Shown here piece after piece: positions 30,355 through 38,899 of a stretch of DNA of 64,000 nt. This stretch comes from Sphingobacteriia bacterium (GTDB lineage Bacteria; Bacteroidota; Bacteroidia; Chitinophagales; Chitinophagaceae). Each line of letters begins with the position of its first letter. Positions within the stretch are counted from its first letter, which is position 1. The DNA lies in contig JAECQP010000008.1 of assembly GCA_015999745.1 (NCBI GenBank), positions 21,361 through 85,360 of the forward strand, read 5' to 3'. The position numbers were made by a program, and so were the translations under genes. The notes below the pieces were generated by a model. The model made no database searches and was not told where the DNA came from. It saw nothing but the letters and a program-made list of their open reading frames with translations.

Positions 30355-30831
30355 ATGCAAACCGGTTTATTACACTTACATAATCTACTTCGCTGGGTAA
30401 TTGTATTACTCGTGATTTATTCCCTGTTAAAGGCGTATGCCGGATGGACAGGAAAGAAAGCATTTGCGCCGGGTGATAAAAAGACCTGGTTGTTTACCAT
30501 GATTGCGGGCCATACCACTTTACTGCTTGGCTTATACCAGGTTGCTTTTGGTCGCTATGGTATCTTTACCACAACCCTGCCTGAAGGAACGTCTGTAATG
30601 AAAGACCGTTTCTACCGGTTCTTTTGGGTGGAGCATCCTGTAATGATGATCCTGGCTATTGTACTGATTACCATGGGGTATGGTATGGCTAAGAAACCCG
30701 TAGCGGATGAAGTGAAATACAAGAAAGCATTTTTCTTTTTCCTGCTGGCGCTGATCTTTATTCTGGCAGGTGTTCCCTGGCCGTTCAGGGAAATCATTGG
30801 AAGACCTTATTTTCCCGGTATAGCCGGATAA
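30355..30831 (+). CDS. Four-TM membrane protein (cytochrome-b-like?)
   Basis: Four hydrophobic helices with His residues in or near TM segments. Confidence 0.6.
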   Translation: MQTGLLHLHNLLRWVIVLLVIYSLLKAYAGWTGKKAFAPGDKKTWLFTMIAGHTTLLLGLYQVAFGRYGIFTTTLPEGTSVMKDRFYRFFWVEHPVMMILAIVLITMGYGMAKKPVADEVKYKKAFFFFLLALIFILAGVPWPFREIIGRPYFPGIAG

Positions 30832-30868
30832 AGAAAAAGCCCCGTACAATTTAGCGGGGCTTTTTCTT
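30832..30868. terminator. Rho-independent terminator AAGAAAAAGCCCCG...CGGGGCTTTTTCTT
   Basis: Stem with A/T flanks between convergent genes. Confidence 0.88.
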
Positions 30869-32001
30869 TATACTTTCCAGGTTGCTTTCATCACTTTAAT
30901 GAACTGCTGCATTTCTTCCATGGTGCCCACGCTTGCCCTTGCCCATTTCTCGCCACCATAAATATCCGAGCGCAAAAAGATTTGCTGTTTCAACATGTCT
31001 TCTGCAAAATTGCCTGCGTAGTTCCCCAGCGGGAAAAACAGGAAATTGGTATAGGAAGGAATACAATTAATGTTCAGTTTTTTTAATTCATTGTATCCGT
31101 AAGTTCTTGCCTGTTCGTTTTTCAGTTTGCTGATCTTATGATGCTCCGGATCTTTCAGGCTGGCCTGAGCCGCAGTCATCGACAGTACACTCATGGAAAA
31201 CTGCGCGCGCATAAAATAAGTTTCCTCCAGGGGCTTCATCAGCGAAGGATGACCGATCACATATCCCACCCTCAATCCTGCCATGGCATGAATCTTGGAG
31301 AAAGTGCCTACCACCATAATATTGGGATTGCACTCAATCAGCCCGATCATGGATTCATTATCGGGTACATCCAGAAAATCAATATAGGCTTCATCAACTA
31401 CCACTACCGCCTTTTTGGCTGCTTCTACGCAGAATGCTTTTAAAGCGGCAGGCGGAACGATGGTACTGGATGGATTGGCAGGATTACATATATATACCAT
31501 TGCCGTTTTGGAATTGATGGCTTTCAGCATGGCCGGCAGGTCATGTGCCTTTTCCGCTGTAAGGGGTACTTCTATTACTTCGGTGCCAATCTTTTTGGCG
31601 GTGGTGGGCAATATACCAAACGTAGGGTAGGCGGTTACCAGGTTGCCATTGGGATAGCTTCTTGCCAGGAGACCAAGCGCTTCGCCGGAACCGGGTGTAA
31701 GCAATACCTGTGTATCACTGACTCCTAAATGGCCGGCCAGTTCTTTTTTGAATGTTTTCAATGAGCCGATATTATATTGGTATCGGTGTGTTTCCCCCAG
31801 CATACTGAGTACGGCTTCACGCGCTTTGGAGGAAATGCCGTAAGGGTTCTCATTGGAACTGAGGTTGACCAGGCCGCTCTCCGCACCATAGGATTTTAAT
31901 ATACCTTCTTCATTGCCCATGGAAGGTATGCGGAATCCCAGCCCTAAAGTGGCCAGTGAACTATATTTAATCCAGTCTCTCCGGTTTACAGGTGAAGCCA
32001 T
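30868..32001 (-). CDS. HisC-like class I/II aminotransferase with Tat-like N-terminus
   Basis: 'NRRDWIKYSSLATLGLGF' twin-Arg; 'NLSSNENPYGIS', 'VVGTFSKIHAMAGLRVGYVIG' PLP lysine. Confidence 0.88.
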   Translation of the reverse strand: MASPVNRRDWIKYSSLATLGLGFRIPSMGNEEGILKSYGAESGLVNLSSNENPYGISSKAREAVLSMLGETHRYQYNIGSLKTFKKELAGHLGVSDTQVLLTPGSGEALGLLARSYPNGNLVTAYPTFGILPTTAKKIGTEVIEVPLTAEKAHDLPAMLKAINSKTAMVYICNPANPSSTIVPPAALKAFCVEAAKKAVVVVDEAYIDFLDVPDNESMIGLIECNPNIMVVGTFSKIHAMAGLRVGYVIGHPSLMKPLEETYFMRAQFSMSVLSMTAAQASLKDPEHHKISKLKNEQARTYGYNELKKLNINCIPSYTNFLFFPLGNYAGNFAEDMLKQQIFLRSDIYGGEKWARASVGTMEEMQQFIKVMKATWKV

Positions 32002-32089
32002 ATGTTAAAGTTTAGGATTCAAAAGGTACATATTTCTTCAATTGCATCCAAGTTCCCTAAATTAGTCCCGTATTTAACAGATTGCCGCC

Positions 32090-33247
32090 ATGCCTCATTA
32101 TTTTTCACTGGGGAAGATTCCCCATAAGCGCCATACGCAGTTTAGGAAACCAGATGGTACGCTGTATTCGGAACAGTTGTTCTCTACTGAAGGGTTCAGC
32201 AATGATTATTCCCTGTTATACCACATGTATCCGCCTACACAGATCATTCGCACAGACGAACCAGTGAATGTGATGCCGGAAGTGGCGGAAGAAAACATGC
32301 TGAAGCACCGCTGCCTGGAAGGATTTCAGGTGAAGCCGGAAGCCGATTACCTGCAGAGCAGGAAAGCCGTGCTGGTCAACAACGATTGCCATATTGTGCT
32401 GGCTGCCCCGCAGCAATCCATGCAGCATTTTTTTTATAAGAATGCCGATGCCGATGAAATGATCTTTGTACATGAGGGCAGTGGCAAACTCTCTACTCAA
32501 TACGGTGAAATTGTTTTTGGGTATGGAGATTATGTGGTTGTTCCGCGCGGTACCATTTACCAGGTTCATTTTGATACACCTGATAACCGTTTGTTTATTG
32601 TAGAGAGTTTTAGCCCTATCCGGTATCCGAAGCGGTATATCAGCAACAATGGCCAGTTACTGGAACACGCCCCCTTTTGTGAGCGGGATATCCGGACCCC
32701 GCAAAACCTGCAAACGGTGGATGAAAAGGGAGATTTCCTGATTAAAACCAAAAAGAAAGGGGTGTTGTACGGGCTGCATTATGCAACCCATCCTTTTGAT
32801 GTAGTGGGCTGGGACGGGTGTTGTTACCCCTTTGCGTTCAGCATCCATGATTTTGAACCAATTACCGGCAGGGTACACCAGCCGCCTCCGGTGCACCAGA
32901 CATTTGATGCGCATAATTTTGTGGTTTGCAGTTTCTGCCCGCGTTTATACGATTATCACCCGGATGCCATTCCTGCACCTTATAACCACAGTAATATAGA
33001 TAGTGATGAAGTACTGTATTACGTAGATGGAGATTTCATGAGCAGGAAACAGGTTACCCGGGGAATGATTACCCTGCATCCTGCAGGTATTCCGCATGGC
33101 CCGCATCCGGGAGCGGTGGAAAAAAGCATCGGGAAAAAAGAGACCCCCGAACTGGCGGTGATGGTCGATACCTTCCATCCGCTGCGGTTAACCAAAGAGG
33201 CTTTAGCCATTGAGAACCCCGGATACACTATGAGCTGGGCGGAATAA
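32090..33247 (+). CDS. hmgA: Homogentisate 1,2-dioxygenase
   Basis: 'GKIPHKRHTQFRKPDGTLYSEQLFSTEGFSNDYSLLYH', 'FVVCSFCPRLYDYHPDAIPAPYNHSNIDSDEVLYYVDGDFMSRK'. Confidence 0.92.
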   Translation: MPHYFSLGKIPHKRHTQFRKPDGTLYSEQLFSTEGFSNDYSLLYHMYPPTQIIRTDEPVNVMPEVAEENMLKHRCLEGFQVKPEADYLQSRKAVLVNNDCHIVLAAPQQSMQHFFYKNADADEMIFVHEGSGKLSTQYGEIVFGYGDYVVVPRGTIYQVHFDTPDNRLFIVESFSPIRYPKRYISNNGQLLEHAPFCERDIRTPQNLQTVDEKGDFLIKTKKKGVLYGLHYATHPFDVVGWDGCCYPFAFSIHDFEPITGRVHQPPPVHQTFDAHNFVVCSFCPRLYDYHPDAIPAPYNHSNIDSDEVLYYVDGDFMSRKQVTRGMITLHPAGIPHGPHPGAVEKSIGKKETPELAVMVDTFHPLRLTKEALAIENPGYTMSWAE

Positions 33248-33386
33248 CCCCTGATTTTCCCGTTTGGAAACAGCTAAAAAGGCGTAAATTCGCATTTTGG
33301 AGCTTCTGGAGAGGGTGGAAAAAGATATTTTTCCACATTTTCAAGAGTTTTTTCCACTAATTTTTCATATTTCAGTTGTATTCTAA

Positions 33387-33394
33387 TATCTTTG
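33387..33394 (+). promoter_or_regulatory. Bacteroidetes -7 element TATCTTTG upstream of infA
   Basis: Exact TAnnTTTG 16 bp before ATG 33411. Confidence 0.5.
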
Positions 33395-33410
33395 CAGCCC
33401 CAAAAATAGT

Positions 33411-33629
33411 ATGTCGAAACAACCGCTGATTAAACAAGATGGAGTTATTCTGGAAGCATTAAGTAATGCTATGTTCAGAGTTAAATTGGAAAACGGTCAT
33501 GAAATATTGGCTACTATTTCAGGCAAGATGCGGATGCACTATATCCGGATTTTACCAGGGGATAAAGTGGGAGTGGAGATGAGCCCCTACGATTTGAGTC
33601 GTGGAAGAATCATCTTCAGGTATAAATAA
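33411..33629 (+). CDS. infA: Translation initiation factor IF-1
   Basis: '[65 protein letters not shown]'. Confidence 0.98.
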   Translation: MSKQPLIKQDGVILEALSNAMFRVKLENGHEILATISGKMRMHYIRILPGDKVGVEMSPYDLSRGRIIFRYK

Positions 33630-33685
33630 GTGAGTACTTAAACGGTAACAGAGTAACAGGAATATAACAGTTAAACATCAAAAAA

Positions 33686-33802
33686 ATGAGAGTAAGAGCT
33701 TCCATTAAAAAACGTAGTGCCGATTGTAAGATCGTCAAGCGCAAAGGAAAATTATTTGTGATCAACAAAAAAAATCCTCGCTTCAAGCAACGTCAGGGAT
33801 AA
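33686..33802 (+). CDS. rpmJ: 50S ribosomal protein L36 (not in the ORF track)
   Basis: My translation: [38 protein letters not shown] (38 aa). Confidence 0.97.
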   Translation: MRVRASIKKRSADCKIVKRKGKLFVINKKNPRFKQRQG

Positions 33803-33840
33803 TTTGAATCATCAGTTAAAAGTATAAAACACAATAAAAT

Positions 33841-34221
33841 ATGGCTCGTATTGCCGGTATTGATTTACCAAAAAACAAAAGAGGTGAGATTGGTTTAACC
33901 TATATTTTTGGTATTGGACGCTCAACAGCTCAGTATATCCTGGATAAAGCTGCTATTGATTACAATAAGAAAGTAAACCAGTGGAATGACGATGAGCAGA
34001 CCGCTATCCGTAACATCATTAACAATGAGTTTAAGGTAGAAGGTGCTTTGCGTAGTGAAGTGTCTATGAACATCAAGCGTTTGTTGGATATTGCCTGTTA
34101 CAGAGGTCTCCGCCACCGTAAAGGACTGCCTGTACGTGGTCAGAGAACTAAAACCAACAGCCGTACCAGAAAAGGTAAGCGTAAAACAGTTGCCGGTAAG
34201 AAGAAGGCCGCTAAAAAATAA
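33841..34221 (+). CDS. rpsM: 30S ribosomal protein S13
   Basis: '[29 protein letters not shown]...[22 protein letters not shown]'. Confidence 0.99.
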   Translation: MARIAGIDLPKNKRGEIGLTYIFGIGRSTAQYILDKAAIDYNKKVNQWNDDEQTAIRNIINNEFKVEGALRSEVSMNIKRLLDIACYRGLRHRKGLPVRGQRTKTNSRTRKGKRKTVAGKKKAAKK

Positions 34222-34227
34222 TTAGTT

Positions 34228-34258
34228 AGCCCGGGGCATTTCTACCCCGGGCTTTCTT
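34228..34258 (+). terminator. Strong GC hairpin AGCCCGGGG-N8-CCCCGGGCT plus TTCTT inside the ribosomal operon
   Basis: Perfect 9-bp stem directly after the rpsM stop. Confidence 0.6.
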
Positions 34259-34377
34259 ACATAAACCCTGTTGTTTTGGATGGCCCGGAAGGGAGGGAGA
34301 AGCACAGGTTTCCCGAAAGGGAATTATTTATTAACCAGACCCGATGCGATCGGGTAAGATTACCTTAAAAGCAAACA

Positions 34378-34788
34378 ATGGCTAAACCACAAAAAGCGCA
34401 GAACAGTGCGAAAGCTGCTGCCAAGAAAAGAGTTGTAAAAGTAGATGCTTCCGGAGAAGTGCGTGTCTCAGCAACTTTCAACAACATTATCATCAGTTTT
34501 ACCAACAAAACAGGTCAGGTTATCAGCTGGAGCAGTGCTGGTAAAATGGGTTTCAAAGGTTCTAAGAAAAACACTCCTTACGCAGCACAGATGGCTGCTG
34601 CAGATGCTGCAAAAGTAGCGATCGATGCAGGCCTGAAGCGTGTAGATGTTTTCGTTAAAGGACCAGGTGCAGGTCGCGAAGGTGCGATCCGTTCTATTGC
34701 ACAATCAGGTATTGAAGTTACTTCTATCAAAGACGTAACCCCTATGCCGCACAATGGCTGTCGTCCTCCGAAGCAGAGAAGAGTTTAA
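34378..34788 (+). CDS. rpsK: 30S ribosomal protein S11
   Basis: '[40 protein letters not shown]...[18 protein letters not shown]'. Confidence 0.99.
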   Translation: MAKPQKAQNSAKAAAKKRVVKVDASGEVRVSATFNNIIISFTNKTGQVISWSSAGKMGFKGSKKNTPYAAQMAAADAAKVAIDAGLKRVDVFVKGPGAGREGAIRSIAQSGIEVTSIKDVTPMPHNGCRPPKQRRV

Positions 34789-34932
34789 TCTTCCTAAGCC
34801 TCAATAGAGGTAGTGGAAATTATATATTGAGCCAACAAGGTTTCATTTATCAAAAGGTTGCCCGATTCATTTTTTACGATTTTTAACCGATCGAAGCAAC
34901 GAATTCTAAAAAAATCGAAATGAACAAAAACT

Positions 34933-35538
34933 ATGGCACGTTACACAGGTCCAAAGACCAAAATTTCCAGAATTTTCGGCGAACCTATCTTAGGTAATGC
35001 CAAGTGGTTAGGTAAAAATGCTAACCCTCCCGGACAGCATGGTGCTGCCCGCAAGCGTAAAACTTTGGGTGAATACGCTTTACAGTTGAGAGAGAAGCAA
35101 AAGGCTAAGTACACTTACGGTGTACTGGAGCGCCAGTTCCGCAAAACTTTTGAAGAAGCTCAGCGTTTGAAAGGTGTTACCGGTGAAAACCTCATCAAAT
35201 TGTTAGAAGCGCGTTTGGACAATACAGTATTCCGTTTAGGATTAACTGCAAGCCGTCCTGAAGCACGTCAGTTGGTTAACCACAAACACATCACTGTGAA
35301 TGGTGAAATCATGAACGTACCTTCTTACACATGTAAGCCGGGCGATATCATTGGTTTCAAGCCAAAGAGTGCAGACAATTCAGGAATTACCAGCAAGAGC
35401 CGTGGCAAGAACCCTAAGTTCGGTTGGTTGGATTGGAATGAAGCTGAAAGAAAAGGCACTTTCATTACTTTCCCTGAGCGTGAGAATGTTCCTGAAAACA
35501 TTAAGGAGCAGCTGATCGTCGAATTGTACTCTAAATAA
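34933..35538 (+). CDS. rpsD: 30S ribosomal protein S4
   Basis: 'MARYTGPKTKISRIFGEPI...LEARLDNTVFRLGLTASRPEARQLVNHKHITVNG'. Confidence 0.99.
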   Translation: MARYTGPKTKISRIFGEPILGNAKWLGKNANPPGQHGAARKRKTLGEYALQLREKQKAKYTYGVLERQFRKTFEEAQRLKGVTGENLIKLLEARLDNTVFRLGLTASRPEARQLVNHKHITVNGEIMNVPSYTCKPGDIIGFKPKSADNSGITSKSRGKNPKFGWLDWNEAERKGTFITFPERENVPENIKEQLIVELYSK

Positions 35539-35579
35539 TTCTATCAATTCACCCAAATAAGTAAAAAACAAGTTCTGAT

Positions 35580-36581
35580 ATGGCCATATTAAGCTTCCAA
35601 AAGCCAGACAAAATCGTTCTTCAGAAAGCAACTGATTTTGAAGGACAATTTGAATTTCGCCCGCTTGAGCCGGGTTATGGTTTAACCATCGGTAACGCAC
35701 TCCGCAGGGTACTGCTGAGTTCACTGGAAGGTTATGCTATTGTTGGTATCAAAATTGACGGAGTAGACCACGAGTTTGCCACCATTAAAGGGGTAACAGA
35801 AGATGTAACTGAAATCATCCTGAATTTAAAGCAGGTTCGTTTCAAGAAGCATGTTGACCATGAGATCGCCACAGAAAAAATCAACTTGTCCATTAAAGGC
35901 CGCAGCGAATTTAATGCAGGTATGATCGGCGAATTATCACAGAGCTTCCAGGTGATGAACCCGGAACTGTTGATTTGCGTCATGGATCCTTCCGCTAAAC
36001 TGGACATTGAACTGACCATCGGAAGAGGTCGCGGATATGTTCCTGCTGAAGAGAATAAGGTTAAAGACGCCCCATTCGGATATATTGCGATCGATTCTAT
36101 TCACACGCCGATCAAAAACGTTAAATACGTTATTGAGAACTATCGTGTTGAACAAAGAACCGACTACGAGAAACTGATCCTGGACGTAGCTACAGATGGT
36201 ACCATCCATCCGGAAGATGCTGTTAAACAGGCTTCACGTATCCTGATTCAGCACCTGATGATCATCACCGATGAAAACATCACTTTCGATAACAAAGAAG
36301 ACAAGAAAGAAGATGTAGTGGATGAGCATGTACTGCAACTGCGTAAAGTATTGAAAACGCCACTGGAAGACCTGGATCTCTCCGTGCGTGCGTTCAACTG
36401 CCTGAAAGCAGCTAAGATCAACAGCCTGAGCGAACTGGTTCAGTACGAGCAGGAAGACCTGATGAAGTTCAGAAACTTCGGACAGAAATCCCTCTCTGAA
36501 ATTGAGCAGGTGCTTACTGAAAGAGGGTTGAGCTTTGGTATGGATCTGGGTAAACTGGGTCTGGATAACCTTGATAATTAA
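35580..36581 (+). CDS. rpoA: DNA-directed RNA polymerase subunit alpha
   Basis: '[31 protein letters not shown]'; C-terminal CTD '[25 protein letters not shown]'. Confidence 0.99.
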   Translation: MAILSFQKPDKIVLQKATDFEGQFEFRPLEPGYGLTIGNALRRVLLSSLEGYAIVGIKIDGVDHEFATIKGVTEDVTEIILNLKQVRFKKHVDHEIATEKINLSIKGRSEFNAGMIGELSQSFQVMNPELLICVMDPSAKLDIELTIGRGRGYVPAEENKVKDAPFGYIAIDSIHTPIKNVKYVIENYRVEQRTDYEKLILDVATDGTIHPEDAVKQASRILIQHLMIITDENITFDNKEDKKEDVVDEHVLQLRKVLKTPLEDLDLSVRAFNCLKAAKINSLSELVQYEQEDLMKFRNFGQKSLSEIEQVLTERGLSFGMDLGKLGLDNLDN

Positions 36582-36682
36582 TAACCCCGGCCCGAAAGGG
36601 TATGGGATTTTATAAACCGTCCCGGTTTACCGGGACACCCTCCACAAATCCTGACACGGTGTGGAGCTAAAACATAAACGTC

Positions 36683-37189
36683 ATGCGTCACGGAGACAAA
36701 ATCAACAACCTCGGCCGTAAAAAGGCACACAGAGTTGCATTATTGCAAAACTTAGCGAGCCAGTTAATTACGCACAAGCGGATCGTTACCACTTTGGCAA
36801 AAGCAAAAGCCTTAAGAGCTTATGTTGAACCATTGATTACCAAGACCAAGAAGAACGAGTCTGCAACACAGATCAGTCACAATCACCGTCTGGTATTTGC
36901 CGAATTACAGGACAAAGCCGCTGTTAAAGAATTATTTACAGTAGTAGGACCTAAAATTGCTTCACGTCCAGGCGGATACACCCGTATCCTGAAACTGGGT
37001 ATTCGTCCCGGTGATAACGCCGAGAAAGCAATGATTGAATTGGTAGATTTCAACGAAATCTACGGTAAGGGTATCGAAAAGGCAACTGAACCAGCTAAGA
37101 AAACTCGTCGTAGCCGAGCTCCTAAAAAAGCAGAAGAAGCTACTGCAGCGCCTGAAGCAACATCAACCGAAGAAAAAGCAGCTGAATAA
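36683..37189 (+). CDS. rplQ: 50S ribosomal protein L17
   Basis: '[45 protein letters not shown]'. Confidence 0.98.
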   Translation: MRHGDKINNLGRKKAHRVALLQNLASQLITHKRIVTTLAKAKALRAYVEPLITKTKKNESATQISHNHRLVFAELQDKAAVKELFTVVGPKIASRPGGYTRILKLGIRPGDNAEKAMIELVDFNEIYGKGIEKATEPAKKTRRSRAPKKAEEATAAPEATSTEEKAAE

Positions 37190-37211
37190 TCAATGCCGCT
37201 GTTTTAATCAT

Positions 37212-37247
37212 AAAAGGCATTCCGCTTCAAACGGGATGCCTTTTTTC
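37212..37247 (+). terminator. Rho-independent terminator AAAAGGCATTCCG...CGGGATGCCTTTTTT
   Basis: Stem plus T tract after rplQ. Confidence 0.88.
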
Positions 37248-37352
37248 ATATCCGTAAGGATGGGATTTTAAATAAATGAGGGTGTGAGAAAATTAACCGG
37301 ATTTTTTGACAAATATGGTTTTCTTTTGCACCCATATAAACCAGCCTCAATT

Positions 37353-38447
37353 ATGCCACATTCGAAGAAGCCCGCTGTATTGATTCTCGCAGACGGACAC
37401 GTATTTCATGGATTATCTTTTGGGAAAACCGGAATCGCTACCGGCGAAATTTGTTTTAATACCGGCATGACCGGCTACCAGGAAGTGTTTACAGATCCAA
37501 GTTATACCGGCCAGGTGCTGATTATGAACAATGTACACGTTGGGAACTATGGGGTAAAAAACACCGATGTGGAGAGCTCCAGCGTTAAAATCAGGGGCCT
37601 GATAGCCAGGAACCTGGAAGAGCAGTTCAGTAGAATGCAGGCCCAGGGTAATTTGAATACCTATCTGACCGAGAATAATATTGTGGCCATCGACGGAATC
37701 GATACAAGGGCGCTGGTTGCCCATATCCGTACCAAGGGCGCCATGAACTGTATCATTTCCTCTGAGGAAACAGATGTTGAAAAACTGAAAGAAATACTGA
37801 AAGCGGTACCAAATATGGATGGCCTGGAACTGGCCAGTACCGTAAGTACAGAAAAGGAATATGAGCTGGGCGATCCGGCTTCTCCCATTAAAGTTGCGGT
37901 GCTGGATTTTGGCGTTAAACAGCATATTTTACAGTGCCTGGTTACCAGGGGTGCCCATATCCGCGTTCACCCTGCCAAAACCCCTTACAGCCGTTTAAAG
38001 GCGTTCAACCCCAACGGATACTTTATCTCCAATGGCCCCGGCGATCCGGCAGCAATGCCCTATGCAGTGACCACTGTAAAGGAGATCCTGAACGAGAAGA
38101 AACCCGTATTTGGCATTTGTCTCGGACACCAGCTCCTGGCGCTGGCCAACGATATCCCTACTTTCAAAATGCACCATGGTCACAGAGGGCTGAACCACCC
38201 GGTTAAGAATATCATCACCGGTCAATGTGAGATCACTACCCAGAACCACGGTTTTGGCGTGGATCCGGAAGCGGTGCGCAGGCATCCCAATGTGGAAGTA
38301 ACCCACCTGAACCTGAACGATGATTCCATTGAAGGCATCAGACTGAAGGACCGCCCTGCTTTCAGTGTGCAGTATCACCCCGAAAGTACTCCGGGCCCTC
38401 ACGACAGCCGGTATTTGTTTGATCGCTTTTTGGAAATGATGCTGTAA
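37353..38447 (+). CDS. carA: Carbamoyl-phosphate synthase small subunit
   Basis: 'FGKTGIATGEICFNTGMTGYQEVFTDPSYTGQ', 'FGICLGHQLLALA', 'VQYHPESTPGPHDS'; ATG 37353 preferred over GTG 37284. Confidence 0.96.
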   Translation: MPHSKKPAVLILADGHVFHGLSFGKTGIATGEICFNTGMTGYQEVFTDPSYTGQVLIMNNVHVGNYGVKNTDVESSSVKIRGLIARNLEEQFSRMQAQGNLNTYLTENNIVAIDGIDTRALVAHIRTKGAMNCIISSEETDVEKLKEILKAVPNMDGLELASTVSTEKEYELGDPASPIKVAVLDFGVKQHILQCLVTRGAHIRVHPAKTPYSRLKAFNPNGYFISNGPGDPAAMPYAVTTVKEILNEKKPVFGICLGHQLLALANDIPTFKMHHGHRGLNHPVKNIITGQCEITTQNHGFGVDPEAVRRHPNVEVTHLNLNDDSIEGIRLKDRPAFSVQYHPESTPGPHDSRYLFDRFLEMML

Positions 38448-38456
38448 TTTTAGGCT

Positions 38457-38882
38457 ATGAAAATTACAATCATCAACGGACCGAATCTGAATCTCCTGGG
38501 TAAAAGAGAACCCGCTATTTATGGAGGACAACCTTTTGAAGCCTATCTCGAAAAGCTGGCTGCCTTGTTCCCTGAAGTTGAGTTTACCTATTTCCAGTCT
38601 AACGTGGAAGGTGAACTGGTGGATACCATTCAACAGCATGGATTTACAGCGGACGGTATTGTACTGAACCCCGCCGCCTATACACATACGTCTGTAGCCA
38701 TTGGTGATGCAATAGCTGCAATCACTGCTCCGGTGGTGGAAGTGCATATCAGCAATGTGCGGGGAAGAGAGGAGTTCAGAAAGCTGTCTTATGTTTCCGG
38801 TGTGGTAGACGGTAGTATTACAGGCCTTGGTCTTTCCGGCTATGAGTTGGCAGTAAGATGGCTGCTGGATCACAACAAGTAA
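38457..38882 (+). CDS. aroQ: 3-dehydroquinate dehydratase, type II
   Basis: 'MKITIINGPNLNLLGKREPAIYGG', 'IVLNPAAYTHTSVAIGDAIAA', 'EVHISNVRGREEFR'. Confidence 0.97.
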   Translation: MKITIINGPNLNLLGKREPAIYGGQPFEAYLEKLAALFPEVEFTYFQSNVEGELVDTIQQHGFTADGIVLNPAAYTHTSVAIGDAIAAITAPVVEVHISNVRGREEFRKLSYVSGVVDGSITGLGLSGYELAVRWLLDHNK

Positions 38883-38899
38883 GCGCTTCATTTTATATA

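Noticed and set aside
37284-37352. GTG-initiated N-terminal extension of carA
   Set aside because: A promoter-like TTGAC...TTCTTTTG lies inside this stretch and the conserved CarA start corresponds to the ATG at 37353.
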